This document shows, one piece after another, positions 33,471-44,260 of a stretch of 64,000 nucleotides of DNA. A model generated the notes under the pieces. It was not told the origin of the DNA. It worked only from the letters and a program-made list of their open reading frames with translations, and ran no database searches. The stretch's first letter is position 1, and each line of letters begins with the position of its first letter. The DNA is taken from contig NC_134439.1 of assembly GCF_030867145.1 (NCBI RefSeq), forward strand, positions 5,245,379 through 5,309,378, in the 5' to 3' direction. Position numbers and translations under genes: made by a program. The stretch comes from Opisthocomus hoazin. Lineage: Eukaryota > Chordata > Aves > Opisthocomiformes > Opisthocomidae.

Positions 33471-36400
33471 AAAAATCTTATTCTATTCTGCAAAGTCATT
33501 CTGGACTTTTTTGATTGCTTCAGTCTGTTACTGTTTTTGCACCAATTCAGCCTACCTATTACTGCTTACAGGAAAAGAAAGAACTGCATCTCTTCACCCA
33601 GAAGAAACAGAAGGAGGGAATTATCCTGGGCTCAATTGAAACTGCAGCCAACAGAAATTTGTGTCTGTTTTTTTCCTCCAGCTGCGAGCCATCTGTAGTT
33701 CTCCCTAATTTTTTTTTTAATCTGTAATAAACTGATAACTCCAAGGGGTGAGCACACTGAAAAGCAGAGAAACAGATTTCCAGGTTGCTGTCAAGAAGTG
33801 GTTCAACTGGATCAAATGAGAAAGGAGGAAGCTGGCTATTCCTGACAGGCATCGTAGCAAGTCATACGACAATGAGGCAGTGACATGTCATCTTCTGGTA
33901 GCAATCTGAGCTACGGGGAGGGGGACAGGAAAAGAGATACATTTGAAAGCAGTTTCTGCAAGTCTGGAGCCAACAGTCTAGTGAGTGTGTGTACATGCAG
34001 AGTGGGAAGACGAGAGTGTAGAAGAAACATTTGCCTACTGGAAGGTTTTAAGTGCTCTTCTAGGCATCTGCTTTCGGCTCCTGAAACAAACAGGATCAAA
34101 TTCAGCCTACTCCCTTGATATGTCAGTGTTCTCATGTGGCCCTGGTGCCCTGTTTCTTGGCTGTTGACACTAACAAGCAGAGCTGGTGGAAATGAAGAAT
34201 TTGCACTAGTGTGAACAGAAGGACTAATAATTGAGCAATGGATTTGAAAGTAATTGTGTGAAATGATATCTCAGCTTTTAGTTACAGAGTAGGTTATGTG
34301 TTCCACTGGGCCTGTTGTAGTGCCAGTCCAGCACAGCTCTGGGCATGTCTCGAGGCTGGCCACGCCTGCTATCTGCAGTGTAAGTCCTCAGGGTCATGCT
34401 GGGAGGCTGCCTGAACTTGGGCTCTAAAGCTCATGGGAAGGGGAAAGCCCCAGCTCAGTAGGCATCCAGGTTCTTGTTCCTGCTGCGCAAAGGGATGGGA
34501 TACATCAGATGAAGCCAACCGTCCCATGGCCCAAGCCATCAGCAAATAGTCTAAGGTCAGCTCTTTCTAAGTACACTACAGAATTCTGAGTCTGAGTCAA
34601 AGCTGGCCTAGCAGATGGCTGTGTGGACAGAAAGCATACAAGTCGCATCTGCTCGCAAGTCCATCCTTCATTTCCCAGAAGAGACGAAGCCACTTCTGCT
34701 CACCTTATCAACAGATACCTTGTAAAAATAGAGAATGCTGGGTCTGCGAGTCCTCCTTTGCATTACACGTCACTTTGCCACAGTCTTTTGTGCAGCGTGC
34801 TGATCCGGCAGCATTTTACATCTGCATCATGCAGGTGTAAACTGGGCTATTAGAAATCAAGTCCTGCAGCTTTGTTTTGGTACCTGGAAGCAATGATACG
34901 TAGAGGAATGCAACAGTGCTCCAAGGTATGGCCATCCTCAAAAACGGACTCTATTTTTCAAGGGAATGCCAAGCATTTCTGAACCTGAAACCCCGGCAGC
35001 TTCCCTGTAGATCAAATGATTGCTGAGCATTTCCAGCAGACTGACTCAGTAACTTTGTGAAATCCCTAATGCCAAGCGCTCTGGTGTTGACAGGCAGAGG
35101 AACAGCAGTTTGTGGTCTTCCTTGTTCAGCAAAAGAAACCTTATCTCTGATCCTATAGTCACCCTGAACAAATGCAAGACCTTTCTGGGGGAGATGCGTG
35201 TGTTGTGTTAATTGCATATTTTGCTGAGAAGAAAGGTCTCAGCATCTCTCAGTAACTTCCCCTGCTTCCTTTTGTTCTCTAGAAGCCTCATTTTTTCCCT
35301 CCTAATATTTATTCATGAGGATTTTTGCTTTCAGAAGCTTTAGAGCAGCTGCTCCTGGTCTGATGGAATTCACTCAGCAGCAGAGATATCTTTTCATCTG
35401 TTCAGCGCAGCCAGCTTCACCATCGGCAAGCATCTGCTTCTCTGGACAGGACTCCAGCTTCAGCACCATTAATATGCATTCTGTGGAGTGCAATGGAACA
35501 CGTGTGCAATCTGCAGGCTAAAGTGTCCACATAGTTTGCACATATGCACACCTGCATGCAAAGGGCATCTTGTCGAGCCAAGATCTTGGTCTTCGCAAGA
35601 TGGACATGGATTCATGAACTGCAGTGACACACCAATATGGTATACATATGAATATATCCTAATATCCTGATTTGGACTGTCGACGTTTTTTGGTGTATGT
35701 TACAGCTGGCCAAGCTTATCTTTGGTGTAACTTCAAAGTTCAGGTTTTTAAAGTCATTAGTCTGGTTGTGAGTTGAATTTTGATGGCTCAAGCCCAGAAA
35801 GTGGCAACATGCTCTGGTTTTATCACAGCAAAGCAAAAAGTGCTTTACCTACAATTTCCAGGCAGAAACTTTTCTCGTAAGGGACAGACTAGAAGTTCTA
35901 TTGTCATTACAGTATTAGTAATGCAGTAGGAGAAGATTTCACCTTCTAGCTTGTTGTGCTCATTTCAGCACACACCATTGAATTCATCTATATATTGTGG
36001 ATGTGCAGCTGATTTTGAACACACAAAACATCTGGTCTCACGGGCACATCTGGCAGCTGGAAAACCAACCACCTGCTGTGCAAAGTGACAGCTGCATGTA
36101 GGGAATGGGGATGTACAACTCAAAGAGAAGTGAGTGCACGTGTCAACCAGAGGATGGATTCAGGGTCATTATGTGCCATCTAATATCTCATTGCTTTCTG
36201 GAGATTTTAAGCACACCTCCTTAGCTCAGGTACGCATCATTGTTGTCATTTCCCCACACATTAGACCTCCTAATTGAAAGCAGCCAAAGTTAGGAAATTC
36301 AGAGTTAGCAAACAGAAAACTTTTGTGAATCCCTTCCACCCTCAGCCTGTTATCTTTGCTCACACAGGGAAGGTAACAGTATTTCCCCTAGAAAAGTGAA

Positions 36401-36569
36401 TTTTGGAATTCATAGGCACGAAAGAAGGTTGGAGTTGCCTTAGTACCAGTAGGCACAAATGCTTGATCCAGTATAATGTATGACCTATGTAAAACACATC
36501 TTTCTTTTGGCATGTCTCCAAACATCCTCAGATTTCTTTGACTTTATTATAGTAATCTCAGCTCTGAAA
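33471..36569. other. Gene-free stretch
   Basis: No gene or strong repeat recognised. A short patch near 34830 (AGGTGTAAACTGG) may be a remnant of an ancient interspersed repeat. Confidence 0.5.
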
Positions 36570-36572
36570 ATA

Positions 36573-36722
36573 TAAAGAAGAGAAAGAGAAAGAGGAGAAA
36601 GAAAAAGAAAAAAGAAGAAGAAAAAGGAAAAGGAAAAAAAAGGCAAAAAGAAAAAAGAAAACGTAAAAGAAAAATAAGAAGAAATAGAGAAAGAAAAAAG
36701 AAAAAGACAAGAAGCGTAAGAC
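36573..36722 (+). repeat. Polypurine (A/G) tract
   Basis: About 150 bases almost entirely A and G in irregular GAAA/GAAAAA units, with few pyrimidine interruptions. Similar but shorter AG-rich tracts are at 37375-37440 and 52823-52912. Confidence 0.85.
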
Positions 36723-36889
36723 TGAAACATATGGAACAGGTTCTGCTCTGGGGCAGACTTAATTTCACAGAGATGAGTGAAGCAGGTGTAATTGCTTCAT
36801 TCTCTTCCCGCTTTCCCCAATAACTTCAAGAGAGCAACCTCTAGGTAGTAACTACAGTGGGATGACTATATCTGTTGCAACTTTCAGAA

Positions 36890-36965
36890 ACACAACTCCC
36901 TAATGCCTTTGTGATTCAGTTTCCTCATTGGTACTAAAAGGAAGTAAAACTTCCCTGCCCTGAAA
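36890..36965 (-). mobile_element. MIR-like SINE fragment
   Basis: GATTCAGTTTCCTCATTGGT with ACTAAAAGGAAGTAAAA following is the reverse complement of the MIR segment around GAGGAAACTGAGGC. Only this conserved part is preserved. Confidence 0.5.
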
Positions 36966-37374
36966 ATTTTGGCAGTCCTCAGGTGAGTCACACTGTGGAA
37001 GTCTGAATCGCTGCTATTTAATTACTTCATTACTTCATTAGAGAATTTCAGTGGAGTCCAGAAAATCAGGATGGGGGGTCCCCGGATCCCTGCCAGCATG
37101 GAGATGTCTCCCAGGGGAATCTAGAGCTCTCCATCAACTGCTTCCAGAAGGAAATCTGTGGAGCTGCAGGGCTTGCACTGGGGCAATGGCCAGAGCCTCT
37201 GCCTCGCCTGCCAGGCCTTCCATCTGGATGTGTCAGAGAGCACTGGGGAGCCACCGAGCCAGAGACAGATGCAGTGAAGAGGGAGCAATGTTTCACTAGT
37301 CTGTCAACATGTCATTAGGCTCTCATGAGGGAACATAGAGCAGAGGCGTGTGGGGAGGAGGGGGGAGATGGCGA

Positions 37375-37440
37375 GGGGAGAGAGAAAGAAAGAGAAAGAG
37401 GGGCAGAGAAAATGACAGAGTATTGGAGAGAGGGAGAGGT
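37375..37440 (+). repeat. AG-rich tract
   Basis: Irregular GAGAAAGA-type polypurine sequence of about 65 bases. Confidence 0.6.
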
Positions 37441-38879
37441 TGGTGCCAATGCCATGTAAATCACTGCCAAGGGGAGAGCTCCATCAAACACAAGGCCAGT
37501 ACTATAAATCAGCCCATAATTAGGTGCAAAGAGAAAGCTTTAACATCCTCATCAAATTGATTAATACATCTCGTGGCTCAGGACAGATGTAGATGGTGTT
37601 TATGAACAACTGCAAAGCAGCCAAGGCTGTGTCTGGGGCAGGAGGAAAAGGGGCTGGAGGGAGGAGTGATGGATCCAAAAACAGAAGCTCCCCTTCTCTT
37701 CTTCACCAGTCTCTCCTGGGCAAGGGCTGAGGGTCTCCCTTGCCTCTAAGTTCACCTGCCTGCAAGCTTTGTGGAAATGAAATAGCTAACATCAGCACAG
37801 CGTGAGGGCAGCAGAAAGCCTGTATTTCAGGGGCTGATCCAAAACTATCAGTGCTAATGATCATTTTCCCGTTGATTTTGATGCAATTTTGTTTAGATCG
37901 TTAATAAGCATGATTACAGGTAATCTTGGGTGAAGAGAGAAAAGAACAAGCTGCTGGCTATGAGAAAGCAGAGAGATGAAGCAGTAGAAGATTTGAGGTT
38001 TGAATTCTGCTCACTCTCAACCCAGCACTTCTACCACTAATTTGAATGGGTCACAGGTTCAGGCCAGATCGCATGTCCCACAGGGAAGGTCAACAACCGA
38101 GAGTGCGGAAAAGGATGGGAAGAGTGTTCCCAGCACTGAGATCCTGGTGTGAGTGGTGGCTGTGAGGCGAAGCAAAGCTAGCAATGAAGAGCTCCAAGCC
38201 ACCCTCGTGGCTGCTTGTTCAAGGCATTCTACAAACCACCTGCAATTTTTCAGTTGCTAGGAGTAAGGCCCCCACTGAAGGAATCCGTTTTTGGTACTTT
38301 CCATATAGTCAGTGTGAAAGTACTCAAAGATTTGGGGTAATGAATGCTGTATGAACTCTGTGCCATTGTTCTCACTGTTCATTTATTTCATATCCCAGTC
38401 TGTGGATTGTTATGAGTTGCTAATGCTCTTATTTGTTCATGATTACAAACAAACAGTCCCTACCTCAAAGTGTTTACAATCAAAGGATAAGAAAGACAGC
38501 AGGTGGATGCAGATAGACGGGAGAACCTAAGAAAATGATGAGACAATGTTGGCCAGCAGAGTGAGGCCATGGTGTCAGTGCACTTTCTGCCCAGACATTG
38601 TCAAATGAGCGTGCAGAGTGCACAGGTGAGGTGGTCAAAGGTGCACGATGAAAACCATTTATCATACAGCTCTGCAGCCTCTCTGTTATTCATCACTTCT
38701 AGGTGTGTGTGCAGCATGCGTGCATGGCCAGGGCATCTGAACGTGGGGTAGGAGGAACAGCTCTGTGGAGGGCAAGTTGCAATAGGATCTTAAATCTGCA
38801 GATTTTCTACCTGTTTTGCTGCAATAAATACTGCAATGTCCAGCTCTTACACACTGGTTTTCGTCACTTTGGCCATAAA
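37441..38879. other. Gene-free stretch with a possible MIR remnant
   Basis: No gene seen. At about 37975-38055 the order GAGGTTTGAATTCTGCTC, then CACTTCTACCACTAATTTG and GGGTCAC, looks like a diverged MIR in reverse orientation with an insertion. Confidence 0.4.
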
Positions 38880-39072
38880 AACCTTCATAAAGGAGGTCAG
38901 CATCACTCCCACATTTTAACAAAAGAAGAAACTGAGGCACAGAGAAAGAAAGCGACTTGCTTGCCCGTTACCATCCAGCAGGTCAGGGACAGAAGCTGGA
39001 GTGGACCCCGACTCCTTGGACCTCCTGCTCAGTGCTCTCCCACTCTCCTTTCCCCCTAGGCTACACTGCCTG
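38880..39072 (+). mobile_element. MIR-like SINE, well preserved
   Basis: In order: AGGAGGTCAGCATCACTCCC, ACATTTTAACAAAAGAAGAA, ACTGAGGCACAGAGAAAG, CGACTTGCTTGCCCG, CAGAAGCTGGAGTGGACCCC, GACTCCTTGGA, CAGTGCTCTCCCACTCT and GCTACACTGCCTGG. This is the standard MIR 3' half in the forward direction and is the clearest old SINE in the window. Confidence 0.85.
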
Positions 39073-41934
39073 GCATTCAGAGACTGTTCTGGGGTGCTGA
39101 GAGAGAGCCCTCGGCTTTCGCTCTGGCTTGACAGCAGGGATCCCCCACTCCTGCTGGGAAAGGTTGGTAAAAAGTCTGGGATTTGCAAGTGAGGTGTCTA
39201 TACTGGAGTGACAAGATACTTAACCCTTCAGCCCTTAGGAGTTACAGACGTGATGTGGTGTCCATGTGTCAGCAAATAATTCAGAGGTGAAGGGGTTACA
39301 AGAAACACAGCTCCTCCAGATCCCTCCCTTTGAGAAGACTCAGGTTGGCTTGATTCCTTTTCCAAAACACTGCTTGCCTTAAGCCCTACATTGAGCGGCA
39401 GTGACTGTTTCATAGGATGTATTAAAAAATGAAAAAATACCCCTTCCACAGAAACAGCACAAGCCTTATTTAGTGGCAAGAAGTACTCAAGAAAGGAACT
39501 CTTTATAGACAGGTTTTAAACACCACTGGTTCCGAGGACCTTTAACCCCTCTGTATTAATCCTGGCAGACAAAGACCTTGCTCATGCGTCATTATGGCAG
39601 AAGGATAAGGCCCCAATAGACATGACTTACAGGCTCCGAAAGCCATTCCCTGTGCTCACCAACAGACTGCAGACTCCAGAGATCCCAGCAACAGCCATCC
39701 AGCCCCAAGAGATGAGCCACCAAAGTGATTTTGTCTTCCTCTGTCTGCTTCAGAGAAGAGTTGGAGAGGGAAATACAGTCTTAGCAATCATTCCACCTCC
39801 TATCACTACCCACAAAATGTTATGAGCAAGCCCATGAAGAGAAGTACTGAAAATGCTTGGCTTTTAAACTTAAGAAGTCTTCAGATTAAGAGGATGGTGC
39901 TCCATTAGGAGCTCTCTTGCTTGTTCTCTGCTTTTCTGCTGGAATTATATATGCTCAAAACACAGGAAACACTAAAAAAGCAGAATATCCTTTTCAGCTG
40001 TGAAATCTCTCCCATCCACTTAGGCTTCCTGCCCACACTAAAGGATAAACATCTAATCCTTAGCTAGAGCAGTCATTTTTGCTGCAGAAAATAAATGCTT
40101 CCCAGGAAAAATAAATCAATGGAAATTAGCAAAGCTCAGGGTAAAAAATCCATCCCCTGCCAGTGTGATACTTGAGACAACATTTTTTTGCATGATTTAA
40201 TGTCATATAATTACAGATATCAGCTCCCCTTTTTTAATTGATTCTTTCCCTCCATTTATTAAAGTTTCTTAAGGCTGAACCTGCTCTTCTTGTAGTCAGT
40301 GGCAAAAGGATTTAATTTAACAAGGAGAGAATCTGTCCACACTGTAAACTCCATAGGCAGAGATGGTTTTTCCTCCTGTATTTCCCAGTGCTTGTTGTAA
40401 CAGAGACCACTTTCTAATGGGAGTTGGTAGGTGTTACTGTGATACGTTCAAACGGCTATACCTCTTCTTTTAATATGTATATGCGCACTTCACGAAAACC
40501 AGGCTGTAAACATTACAGCCTGATTCGTCTCACGCTTGGGGAAATATTGAACAACTCTTTACAGTCTGTAGAATTGCATTACTAAAATAAGAGGATCAAA
40601 CCTTAAGGTGTCAGGTACACTGCTGGCTGACTGCAGGATCCAATATTGATTGCCATGGGAATTTTGCTTGAAATTAGGTCTAAACAAGAATTTTAGGATT
40701 TAACTCTACGTACATTCACAGAGAATGATAGAAAATCTACTTTTCAGGAATTAGACATGTTTTTTTATCCTGATTTTACTTGAGTTACTTTTGATTTCCA
40801 ATTTTTAAAGTTTGAAAAGATCTGGGATTTAGAAATAGTAACTACCTCCTCAAAGCGTAGCTTTTAAATTGTTGCCAAATAAACTCTCCCACAGAGCAGA
40901 CACTGAAGCTTCCTAAATGTCCCAGCCATTGTAAAGAATTGGACATGGAAGCTTATGAAGTTTGCCAGGTTAACTGACTTTTTCCATTTTTAAATTTCAT
41001 CATAAACAACATAAATTACATGTCTATTCCTATCTCCCCCAACTCTGACTTCATTACAGAGTTTTCAGTCAAATTGCTCCTCATTTACACCACATGAAGT
41101 CAGGCAGGAGAAAAGATTTGCTTTGAAGAAGAAAGGGAGTGTTTGGATATGAACCGCAGGAGAGAATTTGCCATTGCCCATCCAGTCATCCTACAGAGCT
41201 CTGGATGCAATTGGTGGTCAGGATCTCTGGTGGCCAGCTCTTCAGCTGGTTGAGCGGACTTAAACAGAACTTCAGTCCATCGTCTGAAGGCTGTACCTGC
41301 TCTGAGTGCATAGCATAACTGACCCTGCCAACGCCCTCATGTTCCAGTTGTACAAATCACCCTAAAAAAACCCAAAAGGTGACTAGCAATGTCCTGTTCC
41401 CCAGGACACATCTCCTGAGAAATATAGGAGTTTAAACATTCAAAAGGCGAGTTAAAAGATTTCTCTGGTGCTTTGGACAGCAAAGTCTGGTGAGGAAGGA
41501 CCCCGCTGTGGACTGTGCCCCAGCTGGAGTGACAGCACAACAGACAAGCCACTTTGTGTATTCTTCAGCCCTGTCAGGGAGCAGTTATTGATGAGTAAGG
41601 GCCATTCTTAAGGTCTCTGCTCCAGCCCCTTCCTCTGGCTCAGGCCCCATTGTGGGTCCAGCCCAGGGAACAGTTCACGAACCCTGATAAGCGAAAAAGG
41701 AAAAAAAAAAGCCTGTTTGTAGTGCAGAGAGAAGCCATTCCCAGTGGCTCTACTGGAGGAAGGCAAACGTGAATCACGCACAACAAGCCAGAGACACAAC
41801 CTCCAAGAGCAAGGTACATGTTCAGCGATGCAACCGTTCTGGTATCTGTAAATATTGATGTGATCAAAACAGAAAGCTTGATCCTGCAAAGTGCTACTAG
41901 TGCTCAGTTCTCATCTGAATCCCTGCTCTTGAGT
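39073..41934. other. Gene-free stretch
   Basis: AT-rich unique-looking sequence with no gene. A patch at 41076-41105 (ATTGCTCCTCATTTACACCA) resembles an ancient amniote repeat remnant. Confidence 0.45.
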
Positions 41935-42700
41935 TCAACAGTATTCAATATTTTTATTATAACTCAGGCAATGGAACAGAGCATATATGTAGATGATTTT
42001 AAGATGGGGAAGAGGGACAGAACTGCAAGCCCTTCAGAGAGCAGGGTTTGAGTTCAGAAAGAGCAATAATCTGAAAGCAGTATGATATTAAAGATGAGTG
42101 CTAAATTCCAAACTTGTGAAGGAATAATCAACCACAAAAATGTGAGCTGGGAAATAAGTGCCAAGAAATCAGCTTTGCAGGAAAAGATCTGGGACAATCA
42201 TTGAGCCAAAACTGAAGACGAATGAACAGAATTATGCTGACCTGCATAAAAGGGATGTCAGATTTAAGATACACAAAGAAAGCTCCTCACTCTCTTCAGC
42301 CCTAACAAGGGCCTCAGCTGGTCCAGATTTGGACACCACAAGAGAGTATTCTAAAGGGAGAATAATAAAATAATTTCAAATCTAGAAATCATGACCTATA
42401 TGGAGAGACCAAAAGTAGTGGCTGAGTTTAGGGAGAAGACTGAGGGAAGATTTATCAATCTTCAAGCATGCTGAAAGCTGCCACAGAAAGGAAGGTAATA
42501 AACCATGCTCCATGTTTTCTGAGTATTTGACAAGGGGTAATGAGTTTAAACTGCACCAGGGGAGGTTAAGATTAGGCATTAGGGAAAACTTCCTGACAGT
42601 AAGGATGGTGCAGCCTCAGTGTGTACTCCCTGAGGGGGCTTAGGGATCCCTGTCACTGGACATTTTTAAATTTAAGAAAAGTTAAATGTCTGACTGAAGT
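41935..42700 (+). mobile_element. Old CR1 LINE, end of ORF2 and 3' UTR, degenerate
   Basis: Begins with a frame reading VFNIFIITQAMEQ...VDDFKMG, a decayed match to the CR1 reverse transcriptase stretch that contains FNIFINDL and FADDTKLG. The later part, from about 42405, follows the CR1 3' region: GAGAAGACTGAGGGAAGATT, GGTAATGAGTTTAAACTGCA, CCAGGGGAGGTTAAGATTAG, GCATTAGGGAAAACTTCCTG and ACAGTAAGGATGG. It carries many indels and stops; not functional. It is much older than the copy at 13980. Confidence 0.8.
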
Positions 42701-43560
42701 AGCTGTTCTCACGTTTGAAGGAGAGATCAGCTGATACAGGTCTATCTTCTGTGTTTCTGCAACTGTGGCTTCCAAGTGCTCTTGAAATACATAAACGAAA
42801 ATGTACATAAGCACAAATAAAGCCACCTAAAATCTACCTGTTGTAAAAGCAGACAATATTGAGGCAGTGAATTTGCCCATGAAACTTTCAGCAGTCATTT
42901 GCTTAATGTTTCTCTCACACCCAGGCAATAAAAGCAGAGCAATCCCTTCAGCAGCTCAGAACCAGGCACCCTCACCCATGTGTTGCTCTCTTCAGTTTTT
43001 CCCCTACTTCCAAATCTTGTTGACTTAAACAATAATAAATCAAAGGGAACGGCTGCAGCTCATACAACATAGGCAAAAGCACAAACCTCTAACCTTCACC
43101 TTCAAGACTTCCCTACAAGGGTTTCAACATCTGGAGCCCATTCAGCTTGAAGTGCTGACAATTTCCAATAAGCATTAATGAGGGATCCTGCCCAGTCCAT
43201 ACTCTACGACGATAATTCAGTCTGTCTGTCCATCTGTCAGGGTTTATGACAGCCAGAGCTCACACACACAGGAACAAACTACAGCTACAGATTTCTTAAT
43301 GAGCACATAATGAAGTCAGCCTGCTTCATTTTTTTCAGCTCGGCTGATGATTTCCACCGGGCAGACTCCTCTTTGCTCTACCAGCTCTCGGTGCCAGGAG
43401 TGCGTTGGGCTGCGGAGGAGCTGCTGGGGGCAAAAAGCCATAAACGGGAATCCTGGAAAAACAAGGCTCTCACTCTTCTCCACAGGCAGCTCCCAAGCCC
43501 GTGTAAACCATCAAGACAACTTTTGCTGCTTTTTTCAAACTAATCCCCATAAGAAGGGGA
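42701..43560. other. Gene-free stretch
   Basis: No gene seen. A short CTGT-type simple repeat lies near 43220-43240. Confidence 0.5.
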
Positions 43561-44260
43561 ACCATGGGGTGGCCGCGCACATTACCCTCAGGCCGATGAA
43601 ACACCCCAGAAAGTGCAGGCGGAGGTGGCCATAGCACTTACCAAGCAGCGCTGTTCCCTGTCCCTGCTCAACTCCTCCACGCATGTGCCCAGAGTGAAAT
43701 CTCAGCCTGGGAAGGTTCCCGACAAGCTGGCGTGGCTCCTCTCCCCTCAGGCTGCGGCCATGTTGTCCTTGCGCTGCAGGGAGCCTTGCAGAGCTCTAAG
43801 AGGCCTGGCCAGGGCGGGTGCCACAAGATGGTGGCCTAGGCCTTGCTCTCCAGAGACAGCGCCGTGCCACAGACAGAGGCAGCCAGCATCACCTCACAGC
43901 CGGTGTCACCACACTGCTGGCTTTGCCTCTGAGCCGGTGTTGCCTCGCTGCTGGGGTCACCTTGGAGCCTTCATTGCCTCCGAGCCTGTCACCTCACAGC
44001 CTCCATCGCCTCACAGCCTCCATCGCCTCAGCCTGCGTCGCCTCACAGCCCAGGTTGCCTCAGACCTTGCGTCACCTCACAGCCGCATCGCTTCACAACC
44101 TCCTCACCTCACAGCCCCGTCACCTCACAGCCCACATCACCTCCCAGACCGCGTCTTCCAGCTTTCCCTCAGCTTCAGCCCTCCCGCCGCCCTCCCTGCG
44201 CTCCCTCACCGACAATGGCCCCCAGCGCCGCAGCACCAGGGACATGACAGGTTGCTTTCT
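43561..44260. repeat. CpG-enriched block with CCTCACAGCC minisatellite
   Basis: GC- and CpG-richer than its surroundings. At about 43889-44150 a degenerate minisatellite repeats CACCTCACAGCCTCCATCG-like units of about 17-21 bases, ten or more copies, best conserved at 43986-44142. The 217-residue open frame over it is a repeat translation and not a credible gene. The block may be a small CpG island or only a GC-rich minisatellite. Confidence 0.7.

Noticed and set aside
33183-33514. Lys/Gly/Glu/Arg repeat proteins of 92 and 98 residues
   Set aside because: Translations of the (GGAAA)n microsatellite.
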